Below, piece after piece: positions 55,639 to 64,000 of a stretch of DNA of 64,000 nucleotides (the first letter of the stretch is position 1; every line of letters starts with the position of its first letter). The stretch is taken from the NCBI RefSeq assembly GCF_011304195.1, contig NZ_CP049887.1, forward strand, positions 124,001 through 188,000. The letters run 5' to 3'. The position numbers and the translations under genes were made by a program. This DNA comes from Vagococcus hydrophili. GTDB lineage: Bacteria > Bacillota > Bacilli > Lactobacillales > Vagococcaceae. The notes under the pieces were generated by a model, which was given only the letters and a program-made list of their open reading frames with translations, was not told the DNA's origin and made no database searches.

Positions 55639-56556
55639 TTAATCTTCTAAAGCTGCAGCTCCGCCGACAATTTCTGTAATCTCATTTGTAATGGCTGCTT
55701 GTCTGGCTCTATTAAATGTGATTGTTAAATCGTCGATTATGTTGCTTGCATTTTCTGTCGCACTCTTCATTGCTGTCATACGCGCAGCATGCTCAGCAGT
55801 TTTAGAATCTAACACTGCTCCGTAGATTAAACTCTCAGCGTAGAGGGGCAGTAATGTATTCAAAATTGCATCTTCAGAAGGTTCAAGAATATAATCTTGT
55901 TCATACGATGTTGCTTCTTTTGAATCTAAATCTTCAATTGGTAACATTTTTTCTGCACGAAAAGCAGATGATAAAGTGTTCACATGATGGTTGTAACAAA
56001 CGTACAATTCATCAAAGACTTCATTGTTATACATTTGAATAGCAGAATTAACAATCTTACGAACTTCATTATAACTTGGATGATCACTAAGACCTCTTAA
56101 TTCATATGAAACCGGTATGTTTCTATGTTTAAAGAAATCAGCCCCAGTTCCACCAATCGACATAATAACCACTTCATTTTGATCTTCATGATCTTTTTGA
56201 AGGACTTCAATCGTATTTTTGATAACTGAACTGTTGTAACCACCTGCTAAACCTTTATCAGAAGTGATAATAATATAGCCTGTTTTCTTTACTGGACGAG
56301 CAATTAAAAGTTTATGGTACATCTCCATGTTATCTTCAAAACTAGAAAAATCGGCATTTTCAATTGCTTGTAGTTGCGATGATGCTAAGTGAGTCGTAAT
56401 GGTTCTCACTTTATGCGCATACTCTTGAAAACGTCTTGATGATTGTTCAGATTTTGTCAATTTTGAAGCTGCTACCATTTGCATAGCACTCGTAATTTGA
56501 CTCGTCTTTTTTGTTGAAGCTATTCTCTTTTTAATATCTATAAGGGAACCGCCCAT
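55639..56556 (-). CDS. atpG: ATP synthase gamma subunit
   Basis: This protein of about 305 residues forms the central rotor shaft. The N-terminus [20 protein letters not shown] and the C-terminal [20 protein letters not shown] are family hallmarks. The start at 56556 lies 6 bases after GGTGA; a TTG two codons earlier is less likely. Confidence 0.95.
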   Translation of the reverse strand: MGGSLIDIKKRIASTKKTSQITSAMQMVAASKLTKSEQSSRRFQEYAHKVRTITTHLASSQLQAIENADFSSFEDNMEMYHKLLIARPVKKTGYIIITSDKGLAGGYNSSVIKNTIEVLQKDHEDQNEVVIMSIGGTGADFFKHRNIPVSYELRGLSDHPSYNEVRKIVNSAIQMYNNEVFDELYVCYNHHVNTLSSAFRAEKMLPIEDLDSKEATSYEQDYILEPSEDAILNTLLPLYAESLIYGAVLDSKTAEHAARMTAMKSATENASNIIDDLTITFNRARQAAITNEITEIVGGAAALED

Positions 56557-56573
56557 GCTCAATCACCACTTTC

Positions 56574-58124
<1,551 letters not shown>

Positions 58125-58142
58125 TCACCTTGTCACTAAGCA

Positions 58143-58684
58143 TTATTTTAATAATGCAGCATGAATTTCTGATAATTCATTTCTTACACTTTGATCGATA
58201 ACACGATGTTCAGATTCAACAATCATGCCCCCATAATAGCTGGGTCGATTTTTGGTCGAATAACAACTTTATTTGCATGGAATTGAGACGCTAATTTATC
58301 TTCTAAATCATGTCTTTGATCCATATTAAGCGCTACTGCCGTTGTTACATCTACAACAACTATTCCAAATTGCTCATAGTATAAATGCTCAAATTCGTCA
58401 ATAATTGCAGGCATTTCATTCATACGACCATAATCATAGACTGTATGAATGAATTTACCAACAACATCACTAAAGCTATTTTCCAAGTCTTTAACAATGT
58501 TAACTTTTTCAAAAACGGTTAAACGATCATCACTTAAGATATCGCCAAGATCTGGAACTTGACGATAAACTTCTCTTAATTGAATCATTTCTTGATAGAT
58601 TTCTGAAACAGATTTTAATTGGATAGCTTCTTCAAATAAAGCTTTTCCGTAAGTTCTTGCGACTACATATTTTCTATTCATCAT
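58143..58684 (-). pseudogene. atpH: ATP synthase delta subunit with an apparent 1-base deletion
   Basis: The delta subunit holds F1 to the stator. The frame from the ATG at 58684 runs through normal AtpH sequence to RPKIDPAIMGA and stops at 58223, losing about 28 residues. One base on, the expected C-terminus continues (GGMIVESEHRVIDQSVRNEL, then SEIHAALLK) to a TAA at 58143. The break lies in a run of five G (58228-58232), where six would restore a 180-residue protein. This is either a sequencing slip or a true lesion. The start overlaps atpF by 11 bases. Confidence 0.88.
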
Positions 58685-59195
58685 CTTCGACTCCTAGCTT
58701 TTCAATACTAGTTTGAATCAACTCTTGATGAGTGTTCGCCGACAATTCCTTCTTAAGAATTTTGGAAGCAATTTCAATAGATAAGTCTGCAACTTCTTTT
58801 TTCGCTTCATCAATCATTCGTTCACGTTCAATACGTAAATCTTCTTGTGCTTGTTTTTTGATTCTTGTCGCGTGCTCTTGTGCTTCAAGTAAAATACCAT
58901 GAGCATTGTTCTCCGCTGTATCTTTTGCTTGAGCAATAATATTTTGTGCTTCAGTACGTGACTGTTTAAGTTCCATTAGTCTTTGTTTCTCTAACTTATC
59001 AGCTTCAATTTTAGACTTTTCTGCATTATCGATGTCTGATGCAATTTTATTTTCACGATCTTGCATCATATTAACTACAGGTCCCCATGCAAACTTTTTC
59101 AAAGCTAGTAACAATACCAGAAATGAAACAGAAACGAAAAGAATTGTACTTAGCATACTTTGACCTGTATTAGCCACTACTAATTGGTTGATCAT
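58674..59195 (-). CDS. atpF: ATP synthase subunit b
   Basis: This 173-residue stator stalk protein has one N-terminal membrane span (about residues 13-32) and a long charged coiled coil. It overlaps atpH by 11 bases and follows atpE by 72. Confidence 0.94.
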   Translation of the reverse strand: MINQLVVANTGQSMLSTILFVSVSFLVLLLALKKFAWGPVVNMMQDRENKIASDIDNAEKSKIEADKLEKQRLMELKQSRTEAQNIIAQAKDTAENNAHGILLEAQEHATRIKKQAQEDLRIERERMIDEAKKEVADLSIEIASKILKKELSANTHQELIQTSIEKLGVEDDE

Positions 59196-59267
59196 AAGTT
59201 TACTACACTTCCTTCCTGAATCATTTTATAGTTGAAAATGATTCTACTCTCTTCAAGATATATATTA

Positions 59268-59480
59268 CTATTTGAAAACCAATATTAAGGCAATAACCAC
59301 ACCTAAAATTGGCACGGCCTCGATTAAGGCTACCCCGATAAACATTGTTCCTCTTAATTGACCTGACATTTCAGGTTGACGAGTCATTGACTCAAGTGTT
59401 TTAGAAATTACTTTACCATTACCATAAGCTGCTCCGATTGAAGCGCCAAAAACTGCGATTGCTGCTGCAAGATATTGCAT
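59268..59480 (-). CDS. atpE: ATP synthase subunit c
   Basis: This 70-residue hairpin of two membrane helices forms the rotor ring. The polar loop [13 protein letters not shown] and the ion-carrying Glu in [10 protein letters not shown] are present. I see no clear sodium-binding pattern, so proton coupling is likely. Confidence 0.95.
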   Translation of the reverse strand: MQYLAAAIAVFGASIGAAYGNGKVISKTLESMTRQPEMSGQLRGTMFIGVALIEAVPILGVVIALILVFK

Positions 59481-59511
59481 TAAAAATTCCTCCTAATAGT
59501 ATGTTCTTTTT

Positions 59512-60240
<729 letters not shown>

Positions 60241-60339
60241 TCACCCCTTTTCTTTTTAGAAAATACTTTCCATAAGAATTATTAAATTCTTAGGTATCTT
60301 ATGATGAAAAGACTTAGAGAAGTCCATTCGTATCACCGA

Positions 60340-60351
60340 TTGAGCGCTCAA
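60340..60351. promoter_or_regulatory. 12-bp palindrome in the atp leader
   Basis: TTGAGCGCTCAA is a perfect palindrome about 20 bases downstream of the predicted atp transcription start. It could be an operator or an mRNA stem. The rest of the 130-base leader also holds a small AAGAATT/AATTCTT hairpin at about 60274-60292. Confidence 0.4.
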
Positions 60352-60372
60352 AAAAAGAACTCAACTAGGACT

Positions 60373-60401
60373 ATGATAACACCAAATGATAAATAACACA
60401 A
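60373..60401 (-). promoter_or_regulatory. Promoter of the atp operon
   Basis: TTGTGT (60396-60401), a 17-base spacer and TATCAT (60373-60378) with upstream TG on the minus strand, about 130 bases before atpB. Confidence 0.65.
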
Positions 60402-60447
60402 AGCAAATCTTAGTTTTTTTTAATATCATTTTCGTTATTTATTCCTA

Positions 60448-60482
60448 AAAAAAAAAGGAGCACTTCCTCATGAAAGCACTCC
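60448..60482 (-). terminator. Terminator after smpB
   Basis: On the minus strand GGAGTGCTTTC pairs with GGAAGTGCTCC (three G-U pairs) around ATGA, followed by ten T. It separates smpB from atp. Confidence 0.85.
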
Positions 60483-60492
60483 CAATTCTAAT

Positions 60493-60957
60493 CTATTTCT
60501 GCCTGTCTCTTAATGAACGGTTAATCTCCCGATTCATATCTTTTTGTTTCAAATCTTGACGCTTATCATATTGCTTTTTACCCTTCGCAACACCAATTAA
60601 AACTTTAGCAAAGCCATCCTTGATATAAATCTTTAATGGAATTAAAGCAATCCCTGTATTCTTAGCTTCTTGTCCTAAATGTGCTATCTGTTTCTTATGC
60701 ATCAGAAGTTTTCTAGTTCTAAGCGGGTCATGATTAAACAAATTTCCTTGTTCATAAGGGCTGATATGAACATTAACCAGAAAAGCTTCACCATCCCTAA
60801 CTCTGACATAACCATCTTTTAAATTGACACGTCGACTTCTAATCGCTTTTATTTCAGTTCCTTTTAAAACCATCCCTGCTTCAATGGTTTCCATGACCGC
60901 ATAATCATGTCTGGCTTTTCGATTTTGAGCAATTAAACTACCATCACCTTTAGGCAA
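60493..60957 (-). CDS. smpB: SsrA-binding protein SmpB
   Basis: This protein of 154 residues binds tmRNA and delivers it to stalled ribosomes. It has [19 protein letters not shown] and the C-terminal [16 protein letters not shown] tail. I choose a TTG start at 60957, since the product then begins [12 protein letters not shown] like other SmpB and AAGGGG lies 8 bases before. The GTG three codons upstream lies in that site. It follows rnr by 5 bases. The tmRNA gene, often next to smpB, is not seen here. Confidence 0.95.
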   Translation of the reverse strand: MPKGDGSLIAQNRKARHDYAVMETIEAGMVLKGTEIKAIRSRRVNLKDGYVRVRDGEAFLVNVHISPYEQGNLFNHDPLRTRKLLMHKKQIAHLGQEAKNTGIALIPLKIYIKDGFAKVLIGVAKGKKQYDKRQDLKQKDMNREINRSLRDRQK

Positions 60958-60962
60958 AATGG

Positions 60963-63332
60963 TCACCCCTTTTTCTTACGATTATTTTTTGTTTTTTTGT
61001 TTTTCGCTACTTTTTTATAAAAAGGTTGATTGCTTTTTTTCTTACCAGGTATTTTTTTATCTTTTCGGAAAGAAGGCTTATCCCCTTTTTGTTTTGATTT
61101 TGGTTGCTCACGGCGAGGGCCTTTGCTTTTTTTCGAATCTCTCAGTAGATCTGCTGACACGCTAACAGGTTCGGCTGATAATAATTCAAAATCAATTTCT
61201 CTTGTATCAACATCTGCTTTGGTTACCTTAATTTTAACAGGCTGTCCTATTTTATAAACAACCCCTGTTCGCTCTCCAACAAGCGCTAAATGATTTTCCA
61301 CAAAATGGAAATAATCCCCTTTTAATTTTGACACATGAATTAATCCTTCTATTGTATTAGACAATTCGACGAACATTCCAAACTTCGTAATTGATGTAAT
61401 AATTCCATCAAATTCTTGATCAACTTTATCTTGCATGAACTCAGCTTTCTTCATATTGTCTGTGTCACGTTCGGCTTCAACAGCACGACGCTCCATTTTA
61501 GAACTATGCGCTGCAATCTCTGGAAGAGCTTCATTCCACTTTTCTTTCACTTCATCTGCAATTGGTCGCGTCACATAAGATTTAATTAATCGATGAACAA
61601 TTAAATCTGGGTAACGTCTAATTGGTGAGGTGAAATGCGTATAATCTTCTGCGGCTAATCCGTAATGTCCCACTGGATCTTCTGAATATCTGGCTTGTTG
61701 CATACTTCTTAAAAGCATCATACTCACAACTGGCTCTTCTGGTTTTCCTGAAATTTGGTCTAAGACTTTTTGTAGCTCTTTTGGACTCACATCATCTTTT
61801 TTACCTTTAACTAAGATACCGAAGTTCGTAATGAACTCAAAGAATCGTTGAACTTTTTCTTCTTTTGGATGCTCATGAATTCGGTAGATAAATGGTAACT
61901 TCATCTTTGTATAATGAGCTGCAATGGTTTCATTCGCTGCTAACATGAAGGATTCAATCAAGCGTTCAGCTTCTTTACGATCTCTTAACTCAATGTCAAT
62001 TGGATGACCTTCTGAGTCAACGATAATTTTTGCTTCACGACTTTCAAATGAAATCGCTCCACGATTAGAACGCATATTTTCTAAGATAGTATGAAGTGAC
62101 GCCATATCTTCAAAGAAAGGAATCAAACTTTCATATTTTTCTAATGTCTCAGCATTTGATTTTTCTAAAATCTCATTAACTGCTGTATAGGTCATTCTTG
62201 CCGTTGAGTGGATGACCGCTTCAAAAATATCATGACTAACAACTTGTCCCTCTTCATTAATCTCCATCTCACAAGCCATAACTAAACGGTCTACGTGAGG
62301 ATTCAGAGAACAAATGCCATTAGATAATTTTCTTGGTAACATCGGAATCACTCGGTCTGTTAAGTACACACTTGTGGCGCGATCACTTGCTTCCATATCT
62401 AGTGGGCTATTTTCAGTCACATAATGAGAAACATCGGCTATATAGACACCTAAAAAATAATTGCCATTATCAAGACGTTTGACGCGAACCGCATCATCTA
62501 AGTCTTTAGCTTCTTCCCCGTCAATGGTCACAATCGTTTCGTTTCTTAAATCAACACGTCCTTCTAGCTCTTCTTCAAGAACCACATCGGAAATTTTTTC
62601 AGATTCCTTTATGGTACTTTCATCAAATTCAACTGGAATACCGTGTTGTAAGACAATGGATAGAATATCCATCCCTGGATCGTTTTTATGTCCCACCACT
62701 TGTTTAACTAAACCTTCAAAACTATTTGTGTGTTCACTGTCTGGATAATAGGTAATCTCAACAGAAACCACACTACCATCTTCTGGCTTAATTCCTTCGT
62801 CCGCAATAAAGACACGGTAGCGACTTAATTTTTTATCTTTTGGAATCACTACGCCATATAAGCCACTCTTTTTAATGTCTTCTTCTGAATAAAGAGTGAA
62901 TATCCCCACAACTTGTGAAGACGCACGTGTTAATACTTCAACCACTTTTGCTTCTGCTGCTTGACCTTCCATTGGACTACCTTGTTTTAAAATTTCGATT
63001 TTTACTGTATCACCTTCTAGGGCAAAATTAGTAAAATCTTTGGACACAAAGGCATCATCGTCTTCGCCTTCAATCGTGACAAAGCCAAATCCTCGTTCAT
63101 TTGAACGGAAGATTCCTTCAAGATATTTTTCTTGTTTATTTAATTTAATCTTGCCTTTTTGATTGAAAATAATGGTTTCTTCTCTCTCCATTTGAGCTAC
63201 TGTTTGAACTAGTAGTTTAAAATCATTGCTCTTTTGTAATTTCAATCCTTCCGCTATTTGTTCTAAAGAAAATGTTTGTTTCTTACTTTCTGATAAATAA
63301 CGAAGGATGGTTTCTTTAATACTATTTGTCAT
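60963..63332 (-). CDS. rnr: Ribonuclease R
   Basis: This protein of about 789 residues is a 3'-5' exoribonuclease that degrades structured RNA. It has an N-terminal winged helix, cold-shock domains, the RNB catalytic core ([15 protein letters not shown]) and an S1 domain ([20 protein letters not shown]), followed by a Lys-rich tail. The start at 63332 follows AAGGA, which sits in the end of the upstream esterase gene. Confidence 0.95.
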   Translation of the reverse strand: MTNSIKETILRYLSESKKQTFSLEQIAEGLKLQKSNDFKLLVQTVAQMEREETIIFNQKGKIKLNKQEKYLEGIFRSNERGFGFVTIEGEDDDAFVSKDFTNFALEGDTVKIEILKQGSPMEGQAAEAKVVEVLTRASSQVVGIFTLYSEEDIKKSGLYGVVIPKDKKLSRYRVFIADEGIKPEDGSVVSVEITYYPDSEHTNSFEGLVKQVVGHKNDPGMDILSIVLQHGIPVEFDESTIKESEKISDVVLEEELEGRVDLRNETIVTIDGEEAKDLDDAVRVKRLDNGNYFLGVYIADVSHYVTENSPLDMEASDRATSVYLTDRVIPMLPRKLSNGICSLNPHVDRLVMACEMEINEEGQVVSHDIFEAVIHSTARMTYTAVNEILEKSNAETLEKYESLIPFFEDMASLHTILENMRSNRGAISFESREAKIIVDSEGHPIDIELRDRKEAERLIESFMLAANETIAAHYTKMKLPFIYRIHEHPKEEKVQRFFEFITNFGILVKGKKDDVSPKELQKVLDQISGKPEEPVVSMMLLRSMQQARYSEDPVGHYGLAAEDYTHFTSPIRRYPDLIVHRLIKSYVTRPIADEVKEKWNEALPEIAAHSSKMERRAVEAERDTDNMKKAEFMQDKVDQEFDGIITSITKFGMFVELSNTIEGLIHVSKLKGDYFHFVENHLALVGERTGVVYKIGQPVKIKVTKADVDTREIDFELLSAEPVSVSADLLRDSKKSKGPRREQPKSKQKGDKPSFRKDKKIPGKKKSNQPFYKKVAKNKKTKNNRKKKG

Positions 63333-63334
63333 TT

Positions 63335-64000
63335 TCATTCCTTCTTCCATGGGATATGACTTAAGAAACTCTGCACATCTTCTTCAAACAACTGGCGTTC
63401 CTTACTAACTGTAATAACATGAGTACTGTTTGGATACCAGTGGATTTCATGAGATGTTTGTCCTAGGCGTTTAGCTACATCGTAAACACCCTGACTATCA
63501 ATCATTTCATCTAGCGCTGATTGTGCTAGAAATATCGGAATTTTAATTGTTGTTAAGTTTTCTGACGTTTTATCTGTCACTTCTAAAATAGCTTGAAGTT
63601 GATTTTTTAAAGGTTCTTTTATCATATCTAATTTTTGTTGTAATTCGTTTGGTGAATTGCTTGTTTTTTTATACATAAATTCACAGTACTTTAAAAAGTT
63701 TGGATAAATTTGTTGGTCGCTTCCTGGACTAAGTGGAGAGCAAAATGCGCCTCCTGCAACAAACTCATTAGGAAATTCTTCGATTAATTTCATGGCGAAT
63801 AATCCTCCCATTGATAAACCAAAGACCGCAATTTCCTCGTAACCATCATTTTTTAATTGTTGTAGTGCTTTTTTTGCATCTTCATACCAAACTTGTGGTG
63901 TCATGTTCAAGATGTTCATTGGATCAATTGTTCCGTGCCCAGAAAACATGGGTGCTAACACCGTATAGCCCGCTCTTTCCAATTTTCTAGCCAACATTCT
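63335..64000 (-). CDS. Carboxylesterase/lipase (partial, 5' end beyond window)
   Basis: The visible 221 residues form most of an alpha/beta hydrolase related to the Bacillus Est carboxylesterase: GHGTIDPMNIL, nucleophile elbow FGLSMGG, an Asp in QSALDEMID and a His in YPNSTHVI. The N-terminal part with the oxyanion motif lies beyond 64000, and the frame is open there. The order est-rnr-smpB matches that of Bacillus. It ends 2 bases before rnr. Confidence 0.9.
   Translation of the reverse strand, partial: RMLARKLERAGYTVLAPMFSGHGTIDPMNILNMTPQVWYEDAKKALQQLKNDGYEEIAVFGLSMGGLFAMKLIEEFPNEFVAGGAFCSPLSPGSDQQIYPNFLKYCEFMYKKTSNSPNELQQKLDMIKEPLKNQLQAILEVTDKTSENLTTIKIPIFLAQSALDEMIDSQGVYDVAKRLGQTSHEIHWYPNSTHVITVSKERQLFEEDVQSFLSHIPWKKE

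Overview
The window is AT-rich and reads as a chromosomal segment of a low-GC Gram-positive bacterium of the Lactobacillales, most likely an Enterococcaceae member (Vagococcus or Enterococcus). The basis is the gene order: comFA-comFC-hpf, secA-prfB-ftsEX-pst, murA-epuA next to a DUF1146 gene and the atp operon, and estA-rnr-smpB. Shine-Dalgarno sites are strong, and tandem pstB genes and Lactobacillales-type small proteins are present. The genus is an inference. Nearly everything is on the minus strand.

Layout: 1-4.8 kb holds phoU (cut by the window edge), two pstB genes, pstA, pstC and a pstS with an in-frame TAA. A Pho-box-like repeat lies upstream. 5-10.4 kb holds ftsX, ftsE, prfB with its programmed +1 frameshift, and secA. 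10.6-27.3 kb is a propanediol-utilisation (pdu) microcompartment island lying between secA and hpf, two genes that are usually neighbours in this group. It encodes shell proteins PduA, B, J, K and N, the B12-dependent diol dehydratase PduCDE with reactivase PduGH, PduL, PduM, the adenosyltransferase PduO and a separate PduO C-terminal-type protein, PduP, PduQ, a glycerol/propanediol facilitator and an acetate/propionate kinase. A PocR-type AraC regulator is divergent.

The most notable structure is at 26.0-26.3 kb. A compact cobalamin riboswitch with its own promoter lies just downstream of pocR on the opposite strand. The only terminator between it and pocR is a hairpin shared with pocR, and the B12 box can pair with one arm of that hairpin. 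Read-through would make RNA antisense to pocR, the logic known for AspocR of Listeria monocytogenes. Upstream of the riboswitch, on the same strand, is a degenerate glycerate-kinase-like gene that has lost the usual catalytic motifs. Its upstream region shares a 12-mer with the pduA upstream region at nearly the same distance from a -10-like hexamer.

27.4-38.5 kb holds hpf, comFC, comFA, an alpha/beta hydrolase, a lipoprotein, a YigZ-family gene, a duplicated 44-bp intergenic sequence, a GntR/UTRA regulator, a 1415-residue 2-hydroxyacyl-CoA dehydratase activase-like protein and a divergent TetR regulator. 38.6-45.1 kb is a complete L-ascorbate (ula) PTS and catabolic operon with a DeoR-type regulator. 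45.2-46 kb has a small gene, tRNA-Gln, tRNA-His and tRNA-Tyr, and a DUF2969-like gene. 46-51.4 kb is a branched-chain amino acid ABC transporter (livKHMGF) with a CBS-ACT protein. 51.5-64 kb holds yidD, epuA, murA, a DUF1146 gene, the atp operon (atpH carries an apparent 1-base frameshift), smpB, rnr and the 3' part of an esterase gene.

No gene-free stretch exceeds 300 bases. No transposase, integrase, rRNA or CRISPR array was seen.
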